Virus record (IMG/VR): IMGVR_UViG_3300036861_000959
Span: 1-20,349 of that record
Strand: one strand, 5' to 3'
From: a virus
Length of the DNA: 20,349 bases
Below, piece after piece: positions 1-6,820 of the stretch (the stretch's first letter is position 1; each line of letters begins with the position of its first letter). The translations under genes and the position numbers were made by a program. The notes below the pieces were generated by a model. The model had not been told where the DNA came from and searched no databases. It was given only the letters and a program-made list of their open reading frames with translations.

Positions 1-223
1 CATTGCCGCCGCCGAGGGTGGCCCCCTCGCCATCCGGCGCGCCCCAGGACCGGTTGTTCGTGTCGGTCCGCCAGTTGAAATGATCGAAGAAGCGGAGCCC
101 CGAATACAGCTGGTCGACCCGGCTCTTGTGGAAGGCGTCGTTGTCCTTGAGTTTCTTGAAGAACGCCTGGCGCAGCTTGGCCCGGGCGTTGGTCTCGGCG
201 TCGGTGAAGGCGGAATAGGCCAT
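1..223 (-). CDS. Partial tail-tip protein, N-terminal 74 residues only
   Basis: The gene starts with ATG at 223-221, sharing one base with the stop of the upstream gene (TGATG junction), and runs off the left edge without a stop. The visible residues start MAYSAFTDAETNARAKLRQA and continue with a basic, aromatic stretch and a glycine-rich end (GATLGGG). I do not recognise a family. Its place immediately after the putative hub protein suggests another tail-tip or fibre component. Tight coupling to the upstream gene implies the same transcript. The function is inferred from position only. Confidence 0.7.
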   Translation of the reverse strand, partial: MAYSAFTDAETNARAKLRQAFFKKLKDNDAFHKSRVDQLYSGLRFFDHFNWRTDTNNRSWGAPDGEGATLGGGN

Positions 224-1908
224 CAGCAGATCTCGTACGGCTCAAGGCCGTCGATCAGGAAGTTCCCGGAGTCGGGAGCGATCCAGGCGGATTCCTTCTC
301 GGCATCCGTGGCCGAGTTGTAATCGGTCGCCCCGCCGTCTTCGCCGATCCAGGCGGGCCGCGAGTAGTTTCCGGTCTGCAGCACGAACCGGACCTCCCCG
401 GCCGCGAAGATCTCCTCGCGCTCGACGATCTCCAGACGCTCGCCCGAGAGGCCCCGGGTCCCCGTCCGGGTGTTCGGGATCTCGTCGTGCGTCAGAGCGA
501 TGTCCTCCCCCAGCTCATAGGCCCGCTTCGTCAGCGGACACCAGACCTCGATCTGGGGTGGCGGTACGACGTAGCGCCGCAGGACGACCGCGCCCACGGC
601 CTCGGCGATCCGCGCCCCCCTGAACGCATCCCGGAAACCGGTGTTGTCCTCCTCGAAGGAGATCGTCTCCTTCGTGGCAGCCTGGTCGGCCGCGTCTTCG
701 ACCGTCGTCCGGGACTGCGGCTCGCCGGTCTCCGGGTCCAGCTCCACCCCCAGGACGCAGCGGTTGACGTGCAGCTCGTGCGCCCGCCGCCAGCGCCACC
801 GCAGGATGTCGCTCTTCAGGAGGGTCGGCAGGCCCACTTCTGCGTCGTCCGGCCAGGCGGCCCGCCAGAGCCGGAAGGAGAGCTTCCCGTCGATCGTCGT
901 TCTGGGGTAACCCAGGAAACGGTAGATCTGCTGCTCGAGGAATTTGAACGCCGGGACCGGCTCCTTGATCTCGAAGCGCCAGATCTCCCAGTCGTAGGCC
1001 CGGTCCCGCTCCTTCTGCAGCCCGGCCCCATCGATCAACCCGGCGGCGATCCCCATGCCCGTCAGCTCCCCCCGCTTCTTGGTCAGAGGGAAGGTGCCGT
1101 TCGAGAAGTCCCCCGTCTGCACTGTATAGAGGATGTTGATGGGATTCCCCTCGATGACGCTGGTCGGCCACCGCACCTCGTCCCCGGCCTTGAAGGCCTT
1201 GGTCAGTGGAATCTCCAGCCCGAGGACGTTGCCGTTCACCGTGTGCACCGTCACCTTCTCCTCCTGGCCGGTGTAGCCCCCGTCGCTCGAGGGCCCCAGG
1301 TAGAGGCCATCCCCCACGCTGCCCTGATCGTTCGAGGGCCCCGAGATGTCGGTGGCGTCCAGGACCGTGATGCTCGTCGCCCCCGCCGCGGCATCGGCCG
1401 CCAGCTTGGTGTTGACCGCCACGGACTGCTTGGCCGAGGCGTTCTCGAAGATGTCATCGTTCTGGTGTCGCCTCAGGTCGACCAGGGAGAACTTCACCGC
1501 CAGGCCGTTGTCGGTCATCTCGACGGCGTCGATCTGGCCGAAGCCGACCGGGGCATAGTCCGATTCGTTCAGGTCGGCGTACCCCGAGTACAGCGTCACG
1601 GCCCGGTTCAGCAGGGTCGGGAAAGTCGGGCTGTTCTTGTCGGTGGCGATCAGGTCCAGGATCTCCCCATCCTTTTCGGTCAGCTCGAAGGAGATCGTGT
1701 TGAGCGAGGCCTTCCCCTGGAGCTGGAAGAGCTTCTGGGCGATATTGTCCGGGACCCGCAGGAGCGGCTTCTTCGTGACGGCGGCGGCGCGGACTGGGCC
1801 GGTCGAGAAGTGCTTGGTGGTCAGCCCTTCGATCGCCATGTAGTACACCGGGTTCTTCGCCGCGGCGAGCGTGCGGGCCGTCCAGTTGGCGTTCGGGTTG
1901 AAGACCAT
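223..1908 (-). CDS. Putative tail hub / minor tail protein, 561 aa
   Basis: Large soluble protein without signal peptide or membrane segment. Residues about 1-150 form a beta-rich domain with phrases typical of baseplate/hub proteins (a rearranged stretch around YSGYADL and GFGQIDAVEM, describing an alternating strand pattern). Residues about 165-255 look like an inserted beta domain with a TSITVLDATD-type strand. The C-terminal third is again beta-rich and ends near LIDGLEPYEIC. In siphoviruses the genes after the tape measure encode the distal tail and hub proteins, and the size and position fit a hub. Start ATG overlaps the TGA of the gene before it (TGATG), and its own stop overlaps the next start in the same way, so the three genes are translationally coupled. 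The hub assignment is an inference; a side-fibre base is possible. Confidence 0.6.
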   Translation of the reverse strand: MVFNPNANWTARTLAAAKNPVYYMAIEGLTTKHFSTGPVRAAAVTKKPLLRVPDNIAQKLFQLQGKASLNTISFELTEKDGEILDLIATDKNSPTFPTLLNRAVTLYSGYADLNESDYAPVGFGQIDAVEMTDNGLAVKFSLVDLRRHQNDDIFENASAKQSVAVNTKLAADAAAGATSITVLDATDISGPSNDQGSVGDGLYLGPSSDGGYTGQEEKVTVHTVNGNVLGLEIPLTKAFKAGDEVRWPTSVIEGNPINILYTVQTGDFSNGTFPLTKKRGELTGMGIAAGLIDGAGLQKERDRAYDWEIWRFEIKEPVPAFKFLEQQIYRFLGYPRTTIDGKLSFRLWRAAWPDDAEVGLPTLLKSDILRWRWRRAHELHVNRCVLGVELDPETGEPQSRTTVEDAADQAATKETISFEEDNTGFRDAFRGARIAEAVGAVVLRRYVVPPPQIEVWCPLTKRAYELGEDIALTHDEIPNTRTGTRGLSGERLEIVEREEIFAAGEVRFVLQTGNYSRPAWIGEDGGATDYNSATDAEKESAWIAPDSGNFLIDGLEPYEIC

Positions 1909-3074
1909 CAGCCCTTGTCCTCGCGCATCAGGAGCTCGAGCGTCCAGTTGGTCGGGTGCTCGATGACCGGCTCGTCGGCGTCCAGCGCCACCATCTTCGG
2001 GAAGTAGTCGGGGGACCGGAAGCTGTCCCCCGAGACGTATCCGAACTTCAGGTTGCTCTGCGCCACCGCCTTCACGTTCGTCACGATCGACGCCACCTTG
2101 ATGATCTCGAATTCGGGCCCCGCCGCCTCGCGCAGGCGGTACTCCTTGCCCACCACGACCGTGGACGTGTCGGCCAGAGGGATGTCCTTCTGGCCGGCCG
2201 CGGCGCTGCCGTTGAGCACCAGGTCGACGACGTCGGCGGCGTCCAGGGCGAAGGCGAACTGCTTGCGCTGCTCGGCCCAGCTCCAGAACGCCTCGAGGTC
2301 ACTGCGGAACTGGGCGTCCGTGAACCTGGCGAGCTGCGCCTGAACCTGGAAGTAGTAGTGGTGCAGCAGCCCCGCCACCACGCCGCCCCCGCTGACGTCC
2401 GTCTCCCCGTCGCTCCGGAGCTTGCGCAGATAGTCCGTGAGCGGGCCCGGGAAGACCAAGGTGTTGCCGTTCCAGTTGATCTGCGTGGCGCCCATGGCTA
2501 TCGGGACCTCAACGAAGTCGCGTTCCGGGTCACCGAAGCCGAGCGTGACGTCGCCCGTGCTCTTGACTGGCGGCCTGTCAAACAGCAGCAGGAGGCGCAA
2601 GCGGTGTCCGGGCGTCGGCTTCGGGGCGGCGAACTGGTCGAGCGTGAAACCGGTGAAGACCTTCGCGCCGGTCGTCCCGAGGCTCTGGGGCGCCGATCCG
2701 GCGGCATAGGCCTCAACCGGATTCCCCTCGCCGTCATACCGGTACAACCCCACCTGCAAGCTGATGTTCGGGTTCGCCACAAAGACGTAGACCTGGACGG
2801 TCCAGAGAAGCCCTCCGGGCCAGAAGCTGTTTCCAGGCTGGCCTGCCGGCGAAAAATAGTAGCCGGCTTCGGTGGCGCCGAACGCGATGGTAACGAGGAA
2901 CGTGCCTTCGTTGTCCGGGAAGTGCAGGAGCCTCCGGTTGTAGAGGGTGGGCGCGGGACCCGCCAGGTCGCTGTCCTCGTCATCGAGCGTCCATCTCCAT
3001 CGCCCCCGGGTGGCCGGCGGCGCGTCGGGCGTCGGCCCGGTCCACCACCAGAACAGCCAGGTTGCGAGACTCAT
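1908..3074 (-). CDS. Putative minor tail protein, two-domain, 388 aa
   Basis: Starts at ATG 3074-3072 after a 24-base gap with only a weak SD. The N-terminal part (about 40-210) is rich in beta strands and aromatic residues and reads like a jelly-roll or carbohydrate-binding-like sandwich, for example the stretch around LWTVQVYVFVANPN. The C-terminal part (about 215-388) changes character: helices around residues 225-275 (DYLRKLRSDGE, then an FWSWAEQRKQFAF segment), then more strands, ending LELLMREDKG. No catalytic motif is visible. Its location between a small structural protein and the putative hub suggests a distal-tail or receptor-contact component. I do not recognise the family; the role is positional inference. 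Confidence 0.6.
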   Translation of the reverse strand: MSLATWLFWWWTGPTPDAPPATRGRWRWTLDDEDSDLAGPAPTLYNRRLLHFPDNEGTFLVTIAFGATEAGYYFSPAGQPGNSFWPGGLLWTVQVYVFVANPNISLQVGLYRYDGEGNPVEAYAAGSAPQSLGTTGAKVFTGFTLDQFAAPKPTPGHRLRLLLLFDRPPVKSTGDVTLGFGDPERDFVEVPIAMGATQINWNGNTLVFPGPLTDYLRKLRSDGETDVSGGGVVAGLLHHYYFQVQAQLARFTDAQFRSDLEAFWSWAEQRKQFAFALDAADVVDLVLNGSAAAGQKDIPLADTSTVVVGKEYRLREAAGPEFEIIKVASIVTNVKAVAQSNLKFGYVSGDSFRSPDYFPKMVALDADEPVIEHPTNWTLELLMREDKG

Positions 3075-3098
3075 GCGTCACGGTGGTCCCTGCCTGCA

Positions 3099-3749
3099 CT
3101 ACGGTTCGACGTCGGTCTCCACCTCAGCCCAGCGCGCGCTCACGCCATACAGAGGCGTGGTGCCCGCCCCGGAGAGGATCGCCACGCCCATCGCGTACCC
3201 CGGTGGGATGACCAGGGAGCCGCGCACCTCGAAGGGCTGGTCGCTCTGCCCGAAGTTCGCCGCGGCCAGCTGGAAGCTCCCGCCCCTCGAGGACCAGATC
3301 GTCCCGGCGGGCAGAGTCACCGCCGTGCCCCACCGCGCGAAAGAGGCTGCGGCCGCCTGGCCATTGGTCGGCCCCGCCCCGAACCCCGTCGCCATGGCGC
3401 CGACGGCCGTCGCGAGCTTGCCGTTGGAGATGCAGACCCAGAGGGTCAGCCCTGCGGCCGGCGTGCCCGAGACCACGAAGACGTGCAGGTGATCGATGCA
3501 CAGGATCCTGCCGCCGTCCGAGGCCGAATTGTACAGGGCGAGCTTCGCCGTGGTCGTCGGCAGGGCCGTGTCCGGCGCGATGCCATTGGCCGCGAGCTGG
3601 AGGCCTCCGTGGAACATGCGGCCGCTGCGCGCCAGCTCGAGCTGCTCCAGCTCGGTCTGCGCGATCCCGAGGCTCCCGAGGGGCGTGCCCCGGTGTTCGA
3701 GACGGCTGGTGGCCTTGGCGATCCTGCGGATGATCAGCTCTGACAGCAT
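3099..3749 (-). CDS. Hypothetical tail-associated beta-rich protein, 216 aa
   Basis: Start ATG 3749-3747 is preceded by a strong SD (AGGAGG, 7-base spacing) placed directly after the TAG of the upstream gene. The first 50 residues are helical and charged (SELIIRRIAKATSRLEHRG, ELEQLELARSG); the rest is a beta-rich, Gly/Ala-rich domain with strands such as ILCIDHLHVFVVSG and LTLWVCISNGK and a late FEVRGSLVIPPGYAMGV turn. Such a layout, a short helical N-terminus and a single beta domain, is common in phage tail or decoration proteins, but I cannot name the family. It sits inside the tail-tip operon. Confidence 0.6.
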   Translation of the reverse strand: MLSELIIRRIAKATSRLEHRGTPLGSLGIAQTELEQLELARSGRMFHGGLQLAANGIAPDTALPTTTAKLALYNSASDGGRILCIDHLHVFVVSGTPAAGLTLWVCISNGKLATAVGAMATGFGAGPTNGQAAAASFARWGTAVTLPAGTIWSSRGGSFQLAAANFGQSDQPFEVRGSLVIPPGYAMGVAILSGAGTTPLYGVSARWAEVETDVEP

Positions 3750-3760
3750 GGGCGCTCCTC

Positions 3761-4183
3761 CTAGTTCGTGGTCGTCACGTCAATTTCATTGTCGTTGTCG
3801 CCGGGCATGTCCCGTACGTCCCGGCTGAACCCCAGCCGCAGGGTCTTGAGCTCGCGCAGGATGCCCAGCAGGATCTCGTTCTGCCTGCTGATCGGCTCGT
3901 TCAGCGCCGCGGCGACCGCCGCTGTGATCGCGGCCACCGTGGCGTCCGTGGCCGCACCGGCCGGCAGGGGGAGCGCGGCAGCCGATACGGGCTGCGTCCC
4001 GGACGGGATGTTCCGGACGGGCGAAGCATACTCGCTCCCCGCCGGCGCTGTGTTGATGGGCTCGACAGCCTGGCCGGCCGCCTGGGAGCCCCCGATCTGG
4101 ACGATCTGCCGCTCCTTCCCGGAGACGGTCGAGGTGTCGATGATTTTCCCCGTACTGTCCGGCGGGACCTGTATCTGCCCCAT
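3761..4183 (-). CDS. Small tail-associated protein with LPLPAGAAT motif, 140 aa
   Basis: ATG 4183-4181 abuts the TAG stop of the preceding gene with no intervening base. The N-terminal half is low-complexity and proline-rich; residues about 72-83 read LPLPAGAATDAT, a phrase I recognise from many small phage proteins encoded near tail fibre genes, followed by an Ala-rich helix and a second helix (residues about 100-118, RQNEILLGILRELKTLRLG) that could form a coiled coil. The tail is acidic (GDNDNEIDVTTTN). No enzymatic motif. A linker or trimerising role in the tail tip is possible; this is inference. Confidence 0.6.
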   Translation of the reverse strand: MGQIQVPPDSTGKIIDTSTVSGKERQIVQIGGSQAAGQAVEPINTAPAGSEYASPVRNIPSGTQPVSAAALPLPAGAATDATVAAITAAVAAALNEPISRQNEILLGILRELKTLRLGFSRDVRDMPGDNDNEIDVTTTN

Positions 4184-4570
4184 CTATGCCCCCATCGCGG
4201 CCCGGCGTGCGTCGTAGTACAGTCGCCAGTCCGCCTTCAGACCGATCGTCGCGGCCAGGTCGTCGGGGATTAGGGAGCCACGCTTGACCAGCGCTCCCTC
4301 CGGAACCTCGCCGGAGGCGCGCACCAGGCGCGCCCGCTCTCCAGGCCTCAACTCGTAGCGCCAGCCGTCCACCGCCCAGATCCCCTTCTCGTCGTACGTT
4401 CCCCCCCACAGCAGGCCGGCCAGGTAGTAGGAATCGAACCCCGCCAGGCGCACGCGATCGCCGTCCGCCTGGATGTAGTCGACGACCTGGACGCGGTCGG
4501 CCGGCAGGTCCTCCCACTGGCCCCTCTGCCGCCAGGTCTTCTCGCCGTCGCTGTAGGTGATATCGAAAAT
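4184..4570 (-). CDS. Small phage tail-region protein, probable ATT start, 128 aa
   Basis: The frame is open from the stop at 4640 downwards and contains no ATG, and its first GTG lies only at 4453. Coding character clearly begins further upstream: the stretch starting FDITYSDGEKTW, then LPADRVQVVDYI and a G-x-D-x-Y element (GFDSYYLAG), matches the N-terminal pattern I know from small phage tail-region proteins, in which YSDG lies close to residue 5. An SD (GGAGGG) is placed 8 bases before ATT at 4570-4568, so I take ATT as the likely start; a conventional annotation would begin at GTG 4453 and lose 39 residues. The gene follows the HNH insertion and is joined stop-to-start with the next gene. 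Function unknown. An alternative is that the insertion or a point change destroyed a normal ATG. Confidence 0.65.
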   Translation of the reverse strand: MFDITYSDGEKTWRQRGQWEDLPADRVQVVDYIQADGDRVRLAGFDSYYLAGLLWGGTYDEKGIWAVDGWRYELRPGERARLVRASGEVPEGALVKRGSLIPDDLAATIGLKADWRLYYDARRAAMGA

Positions 4571-4601
4571 GCTAGTCGCCCTCCGGGAGTAGAATCCGTG
4601 A

Positions 4602-5153
4602 ATGTCCGAACTGGATCCACCGCCCGCCGCATCCCACCGTTACCGGCCGCCCCGTGCGCGGATCGTTCTCGCTTGCACGGTCTGCATGCGTCCGTATGTT
4701 CAACACAGATATAGGGCGCTCACTTCGAAGTTCTGCTCGAAGGCTTGCTGGTCCATGCGAGCGCCCAGGCCCGCATGCAGGCATTGTGGTCAGGTCTTCG
4801 CCAGGCGAACATTTCGAAAGACCTATTGCAGCCGATCCTCTAGGCAGAAGGGCATGGTCGGCCCAGACTCCACGCGCTGGATCGATGGACATACGCTCCA
4901 CCGCGAGCGAAACCGTTTCAGGGCGGAGCAGAAGCGGTGGAGGAGGGCCGTACTCGATCGGGATGGGCACTCCTGCCAGGATTGCGGATCCACGGAGAGG
5001 CTCGCCGCCCATCACCTCATGTCGTGGAAGGCGGCTCCAGACCTGAGATTCACGGTCTCGAATGGCGTTACTCTCTGTGCCGGTTGCCATGATGTAAGGC
5101 ATGGCAGACGCCATGGCAGACGCCACCACGACAAGCAGAAGTCTCAGCACTAG
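4602..5153 (+). CDS. HNH endonuclease with N-terminal zinc-binding segments
   Basis: The 183-residue protein has two Cys clusters in its N-terminal half (C25-x2-C28 with C45 and C50; C59-x2-C62 with C76), then a basic region (residues 100-120) and an HNH domain: C125-x2-C128, the H137-H138 pair, N154 in SNGVTLC, C159-x2-C162 and H163. This is the layout of phage-encoded HNH nucleases of the homing type, which nick or cut DNA using a His-metal site. It is on the opposite strand to its neighbours and its stop overlaps the stop of the gene on its right. GC is about 50% in the one stretch counted (4681-4740), well below the surrounding genes. A TAGAAT box lies 6 bases before the ATG with no convincing -35, so the transcript could be nearly leaderless. 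The HNH call is firm; mobility is inferred. Confidence 0.93.
   Translation: MSELDPPPAASHRYRPPRARIVLACTVCMRPYVQHRYRALTSKFCSKACWSMRAPRPACRHCGQVFARRTFRKTYCSRSSRQKGMVGPDSTRWIDGHTLHRERNRFRAEQKRWRRAVLDRDGHSCQDCGSTERLAAHHLMSWKAAPDLRFTVSNGVTLCAGCHDVRHGRRHGRRHHDKQKSQH
5101..5124 (+). repeat. 12-bp perfect tandem duplication
   Basis: ATGGCAGACGCC occurs twice in direct succession (5101-5112 and 5113-5124) near the 3' end of the HNH gene. It keeps the reading frame and duplicates a basic GRRH unit, giving the protein the tail HGRRHGRRHH. This looks like a slippage event. Confidence 0.9.
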
Positions 5154-5507
5154 ATCGTCCTCCAGGTGGCACCGTCCCAGCTCGAGTGCGCCCCCGTGTC
5201 CGTCGCGATGTAGAGACAGGGGTTCGCCGGCGAGGTCGGGCGGTCCCCCGCCAGCCCTGACAGGAGGACGTCGGCCAGCGTGATGGCCGTCACGCGGTTG
5301 ACCTGGTCGTATTCGACCGTCGCGTTGCCGCCCTTGATCTGCACGGGCGCCGGCGTCAGGTACTCGCCCGCCGGCGTCACGACGCTGACCCTCTCCTCGG
5401 CGATGGCCAGGTCCCCGCAGCCGGCGCGCCGCCACGGCCTGCTGGCCCGGCGTCGGTCCTGTCCCGCCGCCACCACCCCCGCCCCCGTCCCCCGGGTTGA
5501 TGCGCAT
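5150..5507 (-). CDS. Tail-tip protein with ATDTG-type C-terminus, interrupted by a one-base frameshift
   Basis: The start is ATG 5507-5505 with a GGAGG SD 7 bases upstream. Frame 1 gives MRINPGDG, a run of glycines, then TGPTPGQQAVAARRLR; after that the coding signal moves to another frame, continuing DLAIAEERVSVVTPAGEYL to the TAG at 5150. Removing one G from the GGGG at 5416-5413 (minus strand) joins the two halves into one coherent protein of about 118 residues. The C-terminal pattern LYIATDTGAHSSWDGATW is a phrase common at the ends of phage tail and fibre proteins. Without the correction the back half can only start at a GTG at 5476 that yields an Arg-rich nonsense leader. It may be a sequencing error, a recent mutation or a +1 recoding site; the function is inferred from the C-terminal motif and position. 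Confidence 0.6.
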
Positions 5508-5526
5508 CAGGCGGCCTCCGAAACTG

Positions 5527-5538
5527 GTTGCGCGCAAC
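5527..5538. promoter_or_regulatory. 12-bp palindrome overlapping the -35 box, possible operator
   Basis: GTTGCGCGCAAC is a perfect inverted repeat that contains the predicted -35 hexamer of the plus-strand cassette. A dimeric repressor bound here would block that promoter. The palindrome is seen; the operator role is inference. Confidence 0.4.
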
Positions 5539-5556
5539 GCCTCATGGGCGTACGAT
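5528..5556 (+). promoter_or_regulatory. Candidate sigma70-type promoter of the moron cassette
   Basis: TTGCGC (5528-5533) and TACGAT (5551-5556) are separated by exactly 17 bases and lie 38 bases before the ATG at 5594. The -10 matches 4 of 6 consensus bases and the -35 matches 3 of 6. The cassette opposes all neighbouring transcription and so needs its own promoter. Confidence 0.5.
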
Positions 5557-5593
5557 TCCGACACATACCGTCAGCCAGGGAGGAGGCTTCCGC

Positions 5594-6016
5594 ATGAAGA
5601 AGGTCGTCGTTGCGATGGGCATCGCCCTGTTCGTCGTGGTGTGGGCCGCAAGGGAGCTGCGCAAGATGCCTCGTCCCACCGAGGAACCGGCGCCGGCGCC
5701 CAAGCACGAAAAGCGGCCCGATGCTCAGATCACGCAGAACACGCCGAGCGATGGATCCCATCGGATATCCGTAAACCAGTGGCCTGGCTGCGCCGATCGA
5801 GAATATTTCGGTCAGCTCACGCGCTTTTCGGCTCAGGGAGACCGTGAGGCTTTCAATCGTGGACTTGCCGCCGGCATCGTCAACGGTGAATGCACCCTCT
5901 TCAAGAAGGGTGAGGTCGTGTTCACCGTGGATACTGCTATCTTCTCCGGGCTGGTTAAAGTCAGACGACGAGGCAACGTGCAGGGCTACTGGACCAACCT
6001 GGAGGCAGTTGACTGA
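5594..6016 (+). CDS. Membrane-anchored small periplasmic-type protein, 140 aa
   Basis: ATG 5594 has a long SD (GGGAGGAGG) a few bases upstream, preferred over an in-frame ATG at 5528 that would add an arginine-poor leader through the promoter. Residues 3-20 form one hydrophobic anchor (MKK then VVVAMGIALFVVVWAA), followed by a Pro/Glu/Lys linker (about 25-60) and a compact C-terminal domain with C66 and C100, which could form a disulfide, and the end pattern GLVKVRRRG followed by YWTNLEAV. I know this C-terminal pattern from many small exported bacterial proteins of unknown function. GC is about 55% in one stretch counted. It is 12 bases before the PDZ gene and probably co-transcribed with it. 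An envelope location is well supported; function unknown. Confidence 0.8.
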   Translation: MKKVVVAMGIALFVVVWAARELRKMPRPTEEPAPAPKHEKRPDAQITQNTPSDGSHRISVNQWPGCADREYFGQLTRFSAQGDREAFNRGLAAGIVNGECTLFKKGEVVFTVDTAIFSGLVKVRRRGNVQGYWTNLEAVD

Positions 6017-6028
6017 GAAGGAGGTCGA

Positions 6029-6820
6029 ATGACTGTTGAACGAATTGCTGCATGCGTTATGGGCCTCGCATCTCTCATCGTCGTATTGCCCCATCCCCTG
6101 CGAGCGGATGATGAGCTCGAGCCCCGTGGAGTCCTGGGCGTCTTCATGACTGACATTCCGCCCGGCCTGGAGGACGTCTTCGGCACGCCCAAGAGCCGTG
6201 GAGCCTTCATCGTCGATGGCATGCCCGTCCCGAGGCTGAACAGCAGCTCCCTGCCCACGAGCGAGACCGATATGGACTACCTGCGATCCGGCGATCTGGT
6301 CATTGAGATGGATGGCATGAAGATTCTGGGAACGGCCGATATGACACGAGAGCTGACCGGCAAGCGCCCTCGCCAGATCGTGCGGCTCACGGTCCTGCGC
6401 GATGGCAAGGAGACGCAGCTGCGATGCCGGCTGTCCGAAGGACCTCCGCTCCGATATGTTCCGGTCGATCTCTGCCTGGTCCCAAGCACCGGCAGCTTCG
6501 TCGGTATTGCGATGCTTGGCTCGTTGTTCGGCGTCGGACCGGTATGGGGGCTTCCGTATGGCTCTGAACTGACGGGCTGCTCCCACACCGTGCCTGCCTG
6601 CTCGGCGCTCGCCGTCGTGAGGCAGGACGAGACCCGAAGCGTCGTCGAGGTCGGCTCCGCGAACTTCCAGGCCGGCGGCGATTGGCGGCATCACACGCAT
6701 CGCACACCCGAAGAGTGCCAGAAGGAAAAGGCGCACCTGGCTGCGCTGAAGGAGCTGGCTCTCACGTCCGCACCTCGGACGACACCAACCGATACCCCTT
6801 CCTCTCCACGGCCTCGTTGA
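6029..6820 (+). CDS. Secreted PDZ-like domain protein without protease domain, 263 aa
   Basis: ATG 6029 follows an ideal SD (AAGGAGGT). Residues 1-26 look like a signal peptide ending HPLRA before DDEL. Residues about 33-137 read as a PDZ domain of the DegP/HtrA/S2P type: a GVLGVFM opening, then YLRSGDLVIEMDGMKILG and a closing VRLTVLRDGKE strand. There is no Ser-protease triad or HExxH, so it would bind rather than cut peptides. Residues about 155-178 are hydrophobic and Gly-rich; C184, C191 and C230 follow. The last 19 codons (Thr/Ser/Pro-rich) overlap the 3' end of the tape measure gene in antisense, suggesting that the insertion read into phage DNA and acquired a new C-terminus. GC is about 53% in one stretch counted. 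A role in modifying the host envelope or superinfection is inference. Confidence 0.8.
   Translation: MTVERIAACVMGLASLIVVLPHPLRADDELEPRGVLGVFMTDIPPGLEDVFGTPKSRGAFIVDGMPVPRLNSSSLPTSETDMDYLRSGDLVIEMDGMKILGTADMTRELTGKRPRQIVRLTVLRDGKETQLRCRLSEGPPLRYVPVDLCLVPSTGSFVGIAMLGSLFGVGPVWGLPYGSELTGCSHTVPACSALAVVRQDETRSVVEVGSANFQAGGDWRHHTHRTPEECQKEKAHLAALKELALTSAPRTTPTDTPSSPRPR

Noticed and set aside
487-2007. 506-codon plus-strand frame opposite the putative hub gene
   Set aside because: Arg/Pro/Leu/Val-rich translation without domains, typical of antisense frames in high-GC DNA; similar long shadows at 1956-3743, 12322-13677 and 18295-20103 were rejected for the same reason.
4184-4453. GTG at 4453 as the start of the small tail-region gene
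   Set aside because: Coding signal and a recognisable N-terminal pattern extend 39 codons further upstream, to an SD-preceded ATT.
5507-6736. 409-codon minus-strand open frame opposite the moron cassette
   Set aside because: It is the antisense of two well-supported plus-strand genes with ideal SD sites. Only its last codons (PVSEAA, ending in a TGATG junction with the tail-tip gene) could be a remnant of an older gene end.
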